Positions 9,114 through 17,767 are shown, counted from the stretch's first letter. The stretch: 64,000 bases of DNA from a bacterium (GCA_030430165.1 JAUIGL010000001.1:124001-188000); one strand, 5' to 3'. Program-made: numbers and translations. The notes: generated by a model not told the origin, from the sequence alone.

Positions 9114-9971
9114 CTAGTTGCCGCGCGGATACCCCATGATGCGCAGGATCAGCGCGTCGCGGATTCGATCGGGCAGAAAGCGGGTCATCAGAGCCTGAAC
9201 CTTGGCGTCCGTGCCGACCACATACCGGGGCCGTGGTCGCGCCGCGGTGAGGGCCTGTTCGACCACCTTCGCGACCGCTTCTGGGCCGACCGCTCGGCGC
9301 TCCATCATGGTCGCGCCCGCCCTGAGTGCGTCGAAGGCCGGACCGTAGAGCTCGAGCTCGCGTTCGCTCTTGCCCTTGATGTTGACGTCGGCAGCCTCCA
9401 GGCCCTTCTGCCAGATCGGGGTAGCGATTGCGCCAGGCTCGATCACGATCACCTCGATGCCCCAGACCTGTAGCTCGCGGCGCTGGGCCTCGCCGATCGC
9501 CTCGATCGCGTATTTCGTGGCGGAGTAGGGGCCGAGCAGTGGCGCCGCCTGGCGGCCGCCGATTGAGCCCATGTGCACGATTCGACCGCGATCGGCCTTG
9601 CGGATCAGCGGCAGCGCCGCTTGTGTCATCGCGACCAGGCCGAAGAAGTTCACCTCGAACTGCTCGCGCAACTCGTCCATCGTGATGAACTCCATCGCGC
9701 CGTTCACCGAAATGCCGGCGTTGTTGATCAGGGCGTCGAGCCCCGAATCGCCGACGACCTCACCCACCCGCGCGATTGCAGCGCGGATGGAATCCGCATC
9801 GGTCACATCGAGGATCAACGTCTGCAGCTCAGGCGAAGCGTCCTGCTGCAGCGTTTCGGCATCGAGCTGCTTGCGCACGCCGGCGAACACCCGCCAGCCA
9901 AGCCGGTCGAGATGCTGCGCGATTTCGCGCCCGATGCCTGTCGACGCTCCGGTGATGAGAACGCTCTTCAT
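9114..9971 (-). CDS. Short-chain dehydrogenase/reductase (SDR)
   Basis: 285 residues, classical SDR. TGASTGIG (residues 7-14) is the NAD(P) glycine motif, NNAGIS the structural motif, and YSATKYA the catalytic Tyr-x-x-x-Lys with an upstream Ser (MGSIGG). PGAIATPIWQK follows, as in retinol-dehydrogenase-like members. It should oxidise or reduce a hydroxyl/keto group with NAD(P)H; the substrate is unknown. A strong GGAGG precedes the ATG. It lies 43 bp downstream of the small membrane protein gene and is probably co-transcribed with it. Confidence 0.92.
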   Translation of the reverse strand: MKSVLITGASTGIGREIAQHLDRLGWRVFAGVRKQLDAETLQQDASPELQTLILDVTDADSIRAAIARVGEVVGDSGLDALINNAGISVNGAMEFITMDELREQFEVNFFGLVAMTQAALPLIRKADRGRIVHMGSIGGRQAAPLLGPYSATKYAIEAIGEAQRRELQVWGIEVIVIEPGAIATPIWQKGLEAADVNIKGKSERELELYGPAFDALRAGATMMERRAVGPEAVAKVVEQALTAARPRPRYVVGTDAKVQALMTRFLPDRIRDALILRIMGYPRGN

Positions 9972-10014
9972 GGTATTCCTCCGTTGACCGTCCGCGCGGT
10001 AGCCGGCGACCTGC

Positions 10015-10404
10015 TTACTTTGCCGGTCTGACCTCGTCCTCGCGTGCGCGTGCCGCAGCGACGAGTAGTGCCGGCATCACCAGTTCGGGCACGACATACT
10101 GAGGCGGGAAGGGCGCGTGACCGGCCAGGAATACGAGCGTCCGCATGACGGCGGCGCAGCCCAACAGGATCGCCGGAGCCAGTAGCAGCCGCGCCTGGCC
10201 TGGCCGTTGTGCCAGGCCGACGAAAACGGCGACGGCAAGGAAGAGCGCGCCGATGTCGCCGAGCTGGGTGCTCGCGCCAATCCCCTCGAGGACCGACATG
10301 CCCAGTCTCTCGGCGACGCGAGCCGGCATGAAAACGAACTGCATCGCGCTGGCGAACGACAACAGCCCGATCGCGATCGAGAGGACGCGCAAGGCTTTCT
10401 TCAT
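10015..10404 (-). CDS. Small four-helix membrane protein, DUF4345-like
   Basis: 129 residues with four hydrophobic segments: LRVLSIAIGLLSFASAMQF, GALFLAVAVFVGLA, LLAPAILLGCAAVMRTLVFLA and PELVMPALLVAAARA. The order and the GDIGALFL and RTLVFLAG elements resemble DUF4345-type inner-membrane proteins of unknown function. The start is ATG 10404 with GGAGGGAGC upstream. It precedes the SDR gene on the same strand. No catalytic motif is visible. Confidence 0.7.
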   Translation of the reverse strand: MKKALRVLSIAIGLLSFASAMQFVFMPARVAERLGMSVLEGIGASTQLGDIGALFLAVAVFVGLAQRPGQARLLLAPAILLGCAAVMRTLVFLAGHAPFPPQYVVPELVMPALLVAAARAREDEVRPAK

Positions 10405-10488
10405 TTGGGGCTCCCTCCACCATATTCCGAAACGTTCGATCTGTAACAGCTCGCGGATTCGCTAACTGTTTCGAGCGGGTCGCCGACG

Positions 10489-10920
10489 TCAGAGCCAGAC
10501 CTCCAGATTGTTGTTGCGACCAATCTCGCGAGTGAGTGTCGCGCCGAGCAGTGGCGCCATGTTGCACGATTCGAGGATCGCATCGATCGCCCGGCGGTCG
10601 TCGGCATCGAGCGCCGCGTACTGATCTTGAACGCGCTTCAAGAGATAGAAGCGGTAGGGCTGCGCAAGCGCACTGATCGTCGTGCCGCGGAGATCGAATT
10701 TACCCATCCCTACCCCGCGGGCGCATTCGGTGCCCGGCGTGAGCTCACCCTGCTCGGCGATCCAGGCGTTGATCGCCTCCGCTGCCGCGAGTGTTTCGGG
10801 CACGAAGTCTTGCGACAGGACGCCGAGCAAGTCGATCAGTGTTTCCGGGATCTCGTCATTGGCCAAGTACGCCTCATCGTTGCGCTCGAGCCCGACGAGG
10901 TCGGCATCGCCCCGGTTCAT
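10489..10920 (-). pseudogene. 5'-truncated two-domain GST-like gene
   Basis: From ATG 10920 the product is 143 residues. It aligns by eye with the C-terminal domain of the full-length GST at 22493-23806: IPETLIDLLGVLSQDF against VPQTLLPLLGVFFDEM, then an aromatic-rich helix PYRFYLLKRVQ against PYQIWMLGRLG. The first roughly 300 residues, including the thioredoxin fold, are missing. The truncation point coincides with a 41-bp dispersed repeat (10928-10968). The frame stays open to TTG 11028 through the repeat, which is unlikely to be coding. It may still be expressed as a stub. Confidence 0.6.
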
Positions 10921-10927
10921 GCGCTCG

Positions 10928-10968
10928 ACCCTTTGCCTGTGCCTATGCCCATGCCTCTGCCTACGAGC
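10928..10968. repeat. 41-bp dispersed repeat, copy 1
   Basis: A 41-base segment beginning ACCCTTTGCCTGTGCCTATG is identical at 23884-23924. Here it sits at the broken 5' end of a GST-like gene. The other copy follows the intact paralogue. Confidence 0.85.
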
Positions 10969-11017
10969 AACTCCGTCCTCCGAAGCTCGCAGAGCGTAGG
11001 GGGAAGCGAGTTTCAAG

Positions 11018-11656
11018 CTAGCGGCCAAAGGCTGCGGCTTCGGCCTCGAGAAGGGGGGCGACGGCGCCGTGCGCCTTCACCCGGTCGACCAGGCCGGCGA
11101 ATTTCGGCCACTTGCCGGCGTCGACGCTGTACTGCGCGTAGCCGGCATTGACGAAAGGGGAGGCGAGGGCGAGGTCGGCCACGCTGAGGTCGCCGAAAAG
11201 GAAACCCTCGGCGGGAACCTGTCCCTCGAGGTAGTCCAGCATCGGCGGGAGCTTTTCGTCGATGATCTTGTTCACCGCGTCTTCGTCGACCGGCCGCTTG
11301 AACACGTTGGGCACCATGAAGCGGTGGAAGAAGATGCCGGCTGCCGCCTCGGCCAGCACGGTGCCGCCGTACTCCTCGAACCAATCGGCGCGGGCGCGAT
11401 CCTTCAGATCGGTCGGGTAGACCGGGACGTCCGGGTAGGCGCTCTCGAGGTAGCGGCAGATCACCTTTGAGTCGGCGATATTGAGGTCACCGTCGATCAG
11501 GGCCGGCACCTTCTGCAGTGGGCTGACCCGTGCCAGCTCCTTGTCGCCGGAGAACGGCATCGAGGGGATGTGCTCGTAGGACAGATCCTTCATGGCCAGG
11601 ACGGCCATGACCTTGCGGACGAAGGGCGAGGCGTTTGCTCCGTACAGGGTGATCAT
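11018..11656 (-). CDS. Glutathione S-transferase
   Basis: 212 residues, the usual GST length. The N-terminal thioredoxin fold starts MITLYGANASPFVRKV (the Ser/catalytic region), with KVPALIDGD giving the cis-Pro and ADSKVICRYLE the glutathione gamma-Glu-binding loop. The helical C-terminal domain contains FGDLSVADLALASPF, the N-capping motif with the conserved Asp. It should conjugate or otherwise process substrates with glutathione. A GST-like remnant lies downstream on the same strand. Confidence 0.93.
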   Translation of the reverse strand: MITLYGANASPFVRKVMAVLAMKDLSYEHIPSMPFSGDKELARVSPLQKVPALIDGDLNIADSKVICRYLESAYPDVPVYPTDLKDRARADWFEEYGGTVLAEAAAGIFFHRFMVPNVFKRPVDEDAVNKIIDEKLPPMLDYLEGQVPAEGFLFGDLSVADLALASPFVNAGYAQYSVDAGKWPKFAGLVDRVKAHGAVAPLLEAEAAAFGR

Positions 11657-11884
11657 CTGGGTTTCCTCTCGTGCTTGCGTTGTTATGGGGGCGAACGACG
11701 GCCGATACTCAGGCCGTTGAAGGGAGCCGCCGCACTAGAATAGCGGGTGGCCGACGCTGAGCAGCTTCGAACCTAGTCTTCCTATTGACACCAGCGGTGA
11801 CAATACGCGGAGGTCTGCACCCATGTCAATCTTGGTGAAGCGTCGGTAGTGGGTCAGTTTAGCTTTGTGGGGCTAACGCCCTCA

Positions 11885-12040
11885 TCGTAGCCCGCCCTCA
11901 CCCTTTCCCTCTCCCGCAGGGAGAAGGGATCCTGTTCCGCCTCTCCCTGCGGAGACTGTCGATCTTCTCGAACGAAACGCGCGAAGCGCGCACAGATTCC
12001 CTCTCCCGCATTGCTGGCGGGAGAGGATTAAAGGTGAGGG
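11885..12040. repeat. Compound palindromic repeat, second copy
   Basis: Outer arms GCCCTCACC (about 11892) and GGTGAGGGG (about 12032) enclose CCCTCTCCCGCAGGGAGAAGG and CCTCTCCCTGCGG units, the same architecture as 8175-8280. The copy is longer because about 60 bp lie between the inner units. Confidence 0.65.
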
Positions 12041-12186
12041 GACCGCAAGGAAAGGCGTCGCTAGCGCATGCGGCACAATGGTTTGGTGATCGAAGACGGC
12101 TGAGCGCGCGACCGGCAAGAGCCGCCTCGTTCGCGCCGATCACCAGTATGGGCGCGTCGCCTGTGTCTCTGCGCGGTCTTTCTCTT

Positions 12187-12212
12187 CAACACGAAGGCAC
12201 GAAGACGCAAAG
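12187..12212. repeat. Dispersed CACGAAGACGCAAAG repeat
   Basis: 25 of 26 bases match 9077-9102, in the same orientation. A more diverged relative (GCGCCAAGACGCCAGGGCGC) appears near 35312. Confidence 0.65.
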
Positions 12213-12237
12213 CCACGAAGGCGAGCCGGGCTGCCGG

Positions 12238-12618
12238 TCAGGCTTGTCGCGATGGCATGGCGAATTGCAGCGTCTGGCGGACCTCGGCGAGGTCGAGTCC
12301 GTCGCAAGCGTCGGCCATCCACAGGCAGAAATCGGCGAGGTCCTCGTCGATCTCAGTGTCGTTGAGCGGGCGTGGCTCGAAACGCGGCCAGAAGCCGTAG
12401 ACGATCGCCATCGACGGCATGCCTCGGCCGAAATCGCCGAGCTCGATGGCGTACAGGGTCCCGGCCTGAGTACGCCAATGGGCGCGACCGGCGCGGAATC
12501 CCAGGGTTGTTTCGAGCGCCTGCGCGACCTCCGGGCGAACATCGAGCTCCTGCTCGAAAAGCAGCGGGTCGGCGCGTAGAGCTGCGAGCTCTTCTGCGCT
12601 GGGCTCCACCCAGTTCAT
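12238..12618 (-). CDS. Conserved hypothetical protein downstream of haloalkane dehalogenase
   Basis: 126 residues from ATG 12618, which overlaps the stop of the upstream dehalogenase (ATGA), so the pair is translationally coupled. The protein is acidic and soluble, beginning MNWVEPSAEELAALRADP and containing ALETTLGFRAGRAHWRTQAG and YGFWPRFEPRPLNDTEIDED. No signal peptide, membrane segment or known motif was recognised. The coupling suggests a job linked to the hydrolase. Confidence 0.6.
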   Translation of the reverse strand: MNWVEPSAEELAALRADPLLFEQELDVRPEVAQALETTLGFRAGRAHWRTQAGTLYAIELGDFGRGMPSMAIVYGFWPRFEPRPLNDTEIDEDLADFCLWMADACDGLDLAEVRQTLQFAMPSRQA

Positions 12619-13544
12619 GCGTTGCCCCGCGATTGCCGGCCCAGGAAGTCGATGATTGCGGCGACGATGTCGGGGCCGCGATCGTCTTGCAGAAAGTGAC
12701 TCGCGCGCTCGAAGCACGCCGGGCCTTCGGCGTGGGGCAGCAGCTCCTGCAGGCGTGTGCAATATTCGATGGGGAACACCGGGTCGCCCGGTGCCCAGAG
12801 CAGCTGGATCGGCACGTGCCGCAGCTCGCCGAGGCGGCTCTGGATGTGTTCCATGTCCGCCCATCCGCGATCACCGCGAGTGAGCGGAATGGTTCTCGGC
12901 CAGGTGAGCGTGACAGTCTCGGATTCCCTTTCGTTGTAGACGTGATGGTAGCCGCGCGCCTCGATTTCGCTCATGCCGCGTTGTGAGAGAACACTCGGGC
13001 CGCCGTGCGACAGCACCTTGAGCCGCTTCATGAAGAACGGACCGATGAGCGGCGCGTGCCAGGTCGTCCATGGTGTTGCCGAAGTGTGAAAGCTGCCCTT
13101 GTAATCGGTGAACAGCCAAGTGTTCATCAGTACGAGTGCGGCGATTCGATCCAGCCGCTGCAGGGCCGAGCCGACGCCTTGCGGGCCTCCCCAGTCCTGG
13201 CCGACGATGGTCAGTCTTTTGAGGTCCAGCTGGTCGATCAGCGAGACGTGGTCGGCGATGTGATGGGCGAGTGTGTAGGCCGCATCGAGCCGCGGTTTGT
13301 CCGAGTATCCCGAGCCGATGCAATCGGGCGCGACGACCCGGTAGCCCGCGGCCACGAGCGGATCGACGAAGTCGCGATACAATAAGGCCCAGGTGGGGTT
13401 GCCGTGCAGCAGCAAGACCGGCGGGGCGTCGGCATTGCCCTCGTCAATGTAAGCCATGCGTCGGCCGTTGACGATGACCGACTTGCGTTGCCAGGGGAAC
13501 AGCGGCTCGAGCCACTCGGGGGTTCGAGGTTCGACCTCGTTCAT
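12615..13544 (-). CDS. Haloalkane-dehalogenase-type alpha/beta hydrolase (cytoplasmic)
   Basis: 309 residues from ATG 13544 (in-frame GTG 13565 lies 21 bases upstream). LLLHGNPTWALLYRDF carries the HGNPTW oxyanion/halide region, and IVGQDWGGPQG the nucleophilic Asp followed by Trp, the haloalkane-dehalogenase signature rather than the Ser of esterases. WAPGDPVFP and ASHFLQDD supply the acid and the base His. No signal peptide. It probably hydrolyses C-halogen bonds or related substrates; some family members act on other compounds. It is the first of three GQDWG-type proteins within 5 kb. Confidence 0.88.
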   Translation of the reverse strand: MNEVEPRTPEWLEPLFPWQRKSVIVNGRRMAYIDEGNADAPPVLLLHGNPTWALLYRDFVDPLVAAGYRVVAPDCIGSGYSDKPRLDAAYTLAHHIADHVSLIDQLDLKRLTIVGQDWGGPQGVGSALQRLDRIAALVLMNTWLFTDYKGSFHTSATPWTTWHAPLIGPFFMKRLKVLSHGGPSVLSQRGMSEIEARGYHHVYNERESETVTLTWPRTIPLTRGDRGWADMEHIQSRLGELRHVPIQLLWAPGDPVFPIEYCTRLQELLPHAEGPACFERASHFLQDDRGPDIVAAIIDFLGRQSRGNA

Positions 13545-13629
13545 TGATCCCCGTATACAGGTCACCCGCGGGTTGCTCCAATAGATCGCGCAGCGCCCGC
13601 ATCACACGCTTGGGTGGCCACTCCTCTAG

Positions 13630-14031
13630 TCACCGTCGCGCGTCGCGCGTCGAGACTTTGGAGTAATCGAGAATTCTCTCGTCGGCCGTGAGCAACGTCA
13701 GAGAGAGGCAGCGCGCCGTCGCGACCAGGATTCGATCGGCGGGATCCTTGTGAAAATCGCCGGGCAAGGCGTAGGCTTCCATAGCGATCGAGTGTGAGAC
13801 CTCGATGGTCTTGGCGGCGATCGCCAACAGCGCGGCATCGATCCAGTCGCGCAGGGGCATCGACAGGCTGATGCTTCCCCGCGCAAGTAGACGGGCGAGC
13901 TCCAAGGTCGAGATCGTACAGACATGGTTCTCGTTGCGTTGGTCGACCAGCAGTCGTCGAGCTCTCGCTCCGAGCTGCGTCGTATCGCTCTGCGACCAGA
14001 TCCAAACGTGGGTGTCGAGCAGCAGGTCCAC
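13630..14031 (-). CDS. vapC: PIN-domain ribonuclease toxin, VapC family
   Basis: 133 residues. LLLDTHVWIW holds the first acidic residue of the PIN active site, ISTLELARL the second, DPADRILVATAR the third cluster and LLTADERIL the last Asp. All the metal-binding acids of a VapC nuclease are present. The start follows the antitoxin stop by 2 bases. VapC toxins cleave RNA, often tRNA, and are neutralised by the cognate antitoxin. Confidence 0.88.
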   Translation of the reverse strand: MDLLLDTHVWIWSQSDTTQLGARARRLLVDQRNENHVCTISTLELARLLARGSISLSMPLRDWIDAALLAIAAKTIEVSHSIAMEAYALPGDFHKDPADRILVATARCLSLTLLTADERILDYSKVSTRDARR

Positions 14032-14033
14032 CC

Positions 14034-14261
14034 TCAGGTTTCCCAGTCGGCCGTGGTCTCGGCATGCACGATGTCCGCTGCAACCTCGACCGTGCCGGCC
14101 AGTGTCCCGAGCTCTTTCTTTGGTGCGTCCTCGCGCAGCGGCTCGACGCGCGCCACCGGTACGCCGCGCAGAGTGACGACCACGGATTCACCAGAGCGCT
14201 GCACTTCCTTGAGGACCGAAATGCACTTGGCCTTGAACTCGGAGACGATCATGGTTTTCAT
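14034..14261 (-). CDS. vapB: Type II antitoxin, Phd/YefM-like VapB
   Basis: 75 residues beginning MKTMIVSEFKAKCISVLKEV. This is the Phd/YefM fold that binds the operator, followed by a strand pair (GESVVVTLRGVPVARVEP) and an acidic C-terminal tail that would occupy the PIN domain. It precedes the toxin in the usual antitoxin-toxin order. Autoregulation is expected for the family; a clear operator was not seen upstream. Confidence 0.85.
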   Translation of the reverse strand: MKTMIVSEFKAKCISVLKEVQRSGESVVVTLRGVPVARVEPLREDAPKKELGTLAGTVEVAADIVHAETTADWET

Positions 14262-14440
14262 GCGTACAAGCTAACCTGGTCATCGGACTTGGTCAACTCT
14301 GCGTATCGATGGCGGCGCGATCCGGGATCCCATCCTCGTCGTCGGTGACACCGCGGTCGGGGAGTCGCCTAGGGGATCCGGTTTGCCGTAGTCAATGAAG
14401 GGGTCCGGAACGGGTCGTGCCTCGGTGCGCTTGGTATCGG

Positions 14441-15709
14441 TCATCCCGGGGCATGAGCCAACAGGTTGCGGAGCGCCTGGATCACGCGCTCGGGCGCGTA
14501 CTCCTGAATCATATGGTCCGAGTCGGGAACGACCTCTCTGCGGACCAGGGACTCGGTGCCGAGCAGCTCGACGAAGCGATCGGCGTAAGGATCGATGATC
14601 GAGCCGTCGGGCTCCTTGCAGACGTGGAGCTCGTTGATGGTGGCGCTGCACTGGGCTCCAGGGCGCGACGGGAGAAGCTCGGTGTCGCACGTGCAGGTGC
14701 TGGAGCCCGGGCATGGCGTGCTTGCCGCTGTGTCGCATCGAAGCGCCCCGAAGAGGATGTCGCTGAGACCGAACAGCAGGGAGTAGGGCTTGCCGCGAAG
14801 ACTTCCGATGCTCGCCTCGATCTCACCCTGGAAATCGTCGTCGTCGCCGATGGATTCGGCGAAGATCTGCATCGGCGCGCAGGGCTCGGAGGTTCGATAG
14901 TCGCCCGTGGTCGGATCGATTGCCGGAGCGGTGTAGGCGGCGAGAACACGCTCGTAGAGCTCGCCGCGCGACGGGTCGGCCGCGGCGGCGTTGAGCGCCG
15001 ACTGGCCGGGCAGGGGGAGATCGCAGAAGAACGTCGGGCTGAGTCGTGGGAAGCTCTTGGCCTGGGCGTACCAGGTCGCGACAGCGTGGTACACACCGGG
15101 ATCATCGGCGTCGATCGACCACGCCCATGTGTTCATGATCAGCATGCGGGCGATCCGCTCGGGTAGCCGCGTCGCCATGCCGAGCCCGATCGGGCCACCC
15201 CAGTCCTGACCGACGACGGTAGTGTTGCGGAGGTCTAATGCCAGGACCAGCTGCTCCAGGTGGGCGGCGTGCGAGCGGGGCCGATAGTCGAAATCGGACG
15301 TCGGCGGAACGTCGCTCATTCCCATGCCGATGTGATCGAGCGCGACGACACGGTGGCCGTCCTCGATCATCGCCTTGGCGATGTTGCGGTACAGGAACGA
15401 CCACGTCGGGTTGCCGTGGACCAAGAGGATAGTCTCGCTGGCGTTGCGGGGGCCTTCGTCGAAGTAGTGAATGTGGCCGACCGAGGTCTGAAAGGCGCAC
15501 GAGCGAAACGGGTACTCTCCGGAGTCCACTTCGAAGGGGCGAACGAAAGATGCGGAGGCGGGAGGTAGACAAGCAGCTGGGGTGGAACGACTCGTGTCGC
15601 CATCGTCATCATCACCGCAGCCGGCCAGAGCAACGCACTGCACCACTGCCAGCAGCAAGAGCGAACAGCTCCGGGCCGATCTACATAAAGAGGAGGTCTG
15701 GTCGTTCAT
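14441..15709 (-). CDS. Exported haloalkane-dehalogenase-like lipoprotein with Cys-rich insert
   Basis: 422 residues. Signal peptide with lipobox VALAGC followed by GDDDDGD, so a lipoprotein with an acidic spacer. The hydrolase core has LVHGNPTWSFLYRNI, ALDHIGMGMSD, VVGQDWGGPIG (nucleophilic Asp) and PDSDHMIQEYAPERV (base His). Unusually, about 60 residues with eight cysteines (from LRCDTAASTPCPG to ELHVCKEPDG) lie between the cap and the final His. These may form disulfides in the periplasm. The protein shares its core with the neighbours on both sides. Confidence 0.82.
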   Translation of the reverse strand: MNDQTSSLCRSARSCSLLLLAVVQCVALAGCGDDDDGDTSRSTPAACLPPASASFVRPFEVDSGEYPFRSCAFQTSVGHIHYFDEGPRNASETILLVHGNPTWSFLYRNIAKAMIEDGHRVVALDHIGMGMSDVPPTSDFDYRPRSHAAHLEQLVLALDLRNTTVVGQDWGGPIGLGMATRLPERIARMLIMNTWAWSIDADDPGVYHAVATWYAQAKSFPRLSPTFFCDLPLPGQSALNAAAADPSRGELYERVLAAYTAPAIDPTTGDYRTSEPCAPMQIFAESIGDDDDFQGEIEASIGSLRGKPYSLLFGLSDILFGALRCDTAASTPCPGSSTCTCDTELLPSRPGAQCSATINELHVCKEPDGSIIDPYADRFVELLGTESLVRREVVPDSDHMIQEYAPERVIQALRNLLAHAPG

Positions 15710-15781
15710 CTGACGGCGTCCTCCTGCCAGGTCGGAACGGTGACCCTGCGGAAGCCGTTGGCTACGAGCTCGTGATCGAGC

Positions 15782-17482
15782 TCAGAAGACTCCGGCGAGC
15801 TCCGGTACCGGCCCCTGGAACGAATCCTCGTTGTCGGTGCGGATCACCAGGTTCCGCTCTGCGAGCAGAATCACGAGCTCCTCCGGGGTCGTGTATTCGA
15901 TCAATCGCCAGGCGTCGGGAAGCGAGGGCTCGTCGCTCTGCCGGTTGGCGTCGCGGCCGATGCGGAAGTAGACCTCACCCTCGGGCGACACGAGGAGGAC
16001 CATCGTGCGGCGAGCTCGGAACGTGACTTCGTGAAATTTGCGAACGGTCGAACCGGTCAGTAGCCCCTGATCGTCGAGCGGAATGTTGGGCTGCGTGACG
16101 GTGGCCGAATGCCTCCAGGTGAAACCGAATTGCTCCTCGTCGAGATACTCTCCCTCGGCGTCGGCGTCCGGAGAGCGCAGGAACCGGCTGGCATCGGGGT
16201 CCCCTGTGCGCGGCTGATTCTTGAACCACCCCTCGGGCAGCTCGAGGGCGTCGAATTCTTCTCGGGTGATCTCTTGGCTGATCCATGCACGGAGCGAATT
16301 GGGTGATTGGACTTCGATGATCTCGAAACCGCTGCGCTGGTTTCCGAAGAACTCGGCGAGGCGGCGTCCGATCTCCAGCCCCCGGTCGTCCTGCAGGAAG
16401 TGGCTGGCCTGCTCGAGGCGGTCGTGCGGTTGACCCGCGGCGCCGGGGATCGAGTCGATCAGCTGCTGCTGGGTTGCGCATTGGCCCAGGTTGCCAGGAT
16501 CGTTCGCAGCCCACAGCGTGAGGAACGGCCGCTCGAACGAGGTGAGACCCTGCCATGCCTGTTCGTTCAGCCCGCCTAGCTCATTGACCAGGGAAGGGAA
16601 CGTGCGCGGGCCGCCCATGTAGATGCGGCTGGGAAAAGGCGCGTCGTATGCGGCTTCCTCTTGCGGCGACAGATCGAACCACGTGATCGCCTCGACCACC
16701 TCGGAGGCGCGAAACGACGCAGCGGTCAGCGAGTACTCGATCCAAGCACCAAAGCTGAATGTCGATGGAAAAAGCGGCTCGCAGCCGTCGTAGAAAGGGA
16801 TCTGCTGTGCCGGAAAGCCTTCGAAGACGGAGGGAAGCTCTTGAATCTGGTCCGGGTCGTCGACCGACGGAAACGGCTCGAACCCCGCGGGGAAGACCGG
16901 CAGGGTCCCGTTGCCCACCGCGATTCTTGCGAACAAGTCTGGATTCAGGCCGGCGAATCGCAGTCCGATCAGGCTGCCCCAATCCTGCACGAACAAGTTG
17001 ATGTCACGCAGGCCGAGCTCCTGAACGAATCGTTCCAGCCGATCGTAGTGGGTGAGGAAGCTATACGATCCGACCTCGGTCGGCTTGTCGGACCGCCCCA
17101 TGCCGATGTGATCCATGGCGATGACCCGATAGCCGGCGTCGGCGAGCACTGGGATCATCTTGCGATAGAGGTAGGACCACGACGGTTGCCCGTGCAGCAA
17201 GAGCACGACCGGACCGTCGACCGGTCCTTCGTCGACATAGGCTTGCCGCAGTCCGTCGATCTCGACGTAGTGCGGCGCGAACGGCCAGTCCGGCAGCGAA
17301 TCGAAGCAGGAGTCGGGCGTACGCACGAAATCGACGCCAGCGTCGGTGGTCATGACGACCGGTTCGGAATCGCAGGCAATGGCATTGCCGTCGCTCGAGC
17401 CGCCGTCGTCGTCACCACAGCCGGTGATTGCGAGTGTCAGGATGAGCAGGATTGCGCTGGTGCGGTTGTTGGCGTTGGGCAT
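15782..17482 (-). CDS. Exported haloalkane-dehalogenase-like lipoprotein with C-terminal extension
   Basis: 566 residues. The lipobox LAITGC is followed by GDDDGGSSDGN. The core contains LLLHGQPSWSYLYRKM, AMDHIGMGRSDKP, LFVQDWGSLIG (nucleophilic Asp-Trp), LWAANDPGN and ASHFLQDDRG. About 170 residues are appended after the catalytic His (from GFEIIEVQSPNSLRAWISQE). This region has beta-strand-like segments such as GEVYFRIGRD and the phrase RAWISQEITREEFDALELP, and no recognised domain. It follows the other dehalogenase-like lipoprotein on the same strand and is divergent from the response regulator. Confidence 0.82.
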   Translation of the reverse strand: MPNANNRTSAILLILTLAITGCGDDDGGSSDGNAIACDSEPVVMTTDAGVDFVRTPDSCFDSLPDWPFAPHYVEIDGLRQAYVDEGPVDGPVVLLLHGQPSWSYLYRKMIPVLADAGYRVIAMDHIGMGRSDKPTEVGSYSFLTHYDRLERFVQELGLRDINLFVQDWGSLIGLRFAGLNPDLFARIAVGNGTLPVFPAGFEPFPSVDDPDQIQELPSVFEGFPAQQIPFYDGCEPLFPSTFSFGAWIEYSLTAASFRASEVVEAITWFDLSPQEEAAYDAPFPSRIYMGGPRTFPSLVNELGGLNEQAWQGLTSFERPFLTLWAANDPGNLGQCATQQQLIDSIPGAAGQPHDRLEQASHFLQDDRGLEIGRRLAEFFGNQRSGFEIIEVQSPNSLRAWISQEITREEFDALELPEGWFKNQPRTGDPDASRFLRSPDADAEGEYLDEEQFGFTWRHSATVTQPNIPLDDQGLLTGSTVRKFHEVTFRARRTMVLLVSPEGEVYFRIGRDANRQSDEPSLPDAWRLIEYTTPEELVILLAERNLVIRTDNEDSFQGPVPELAGVF

Positions 17483-17720
17483 GTCTTCCTCGCAACTCTG
17501 TTTGGCTCAGCGGCTTGCGCGGGTCTGAACCCGCATCGGCTGATCAGAAGTCGACACCGGCAGGCAGAGGTCCAGTGCGTGCGGATGCAGAATACGCCCC
17601 CTACCACAACGAAAGGATGTTGAGCGGTTGCGGAGGCGGTGTTTTTTCGCAATCGCATGCGCGACGGATTCTGCTGCCGTGTCCGGCTCGACCGCTCAAG
17701 AATTGGCCAACATTTTCGAG

Positions 17721-17748
17721 CCAGAATCGGCATCGGGCGTAATTCTGG
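17721..17748. promoter_or_regulatory. Inverted repeat upstream of the two-component operon
   Basis: CCAGAAT (17721-17727) and ATTCTGG (17742-17748) form a 7+7 palindrome with a 14-base spacer, 19 bases before the response-regulator ATG. It could be an autoregulatory operator for the OmpR-type regulator or serve the divergent dehalogenase gene. Only one copy was seen. Confidence 0.35.
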
Positions 17749-17767
17749 AACTTCCCCATGGCACGAC

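Larger units (their letters stand above)
11657..12237. other. Gene-free 580-bp spacer carrying repeats
   Basis: No supportable coding region on either strand; the open frames here are antisense to each other and run through repeats. It contains a CCCTCACC...GGTGAGGG compound repeat (11885-12040) and one copy of the CACGAAGACGCAAAG repeat (12187-12212). Upstream of the GST start (11657-11880) nothing distinctive is visible. Confidence 0.7.
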
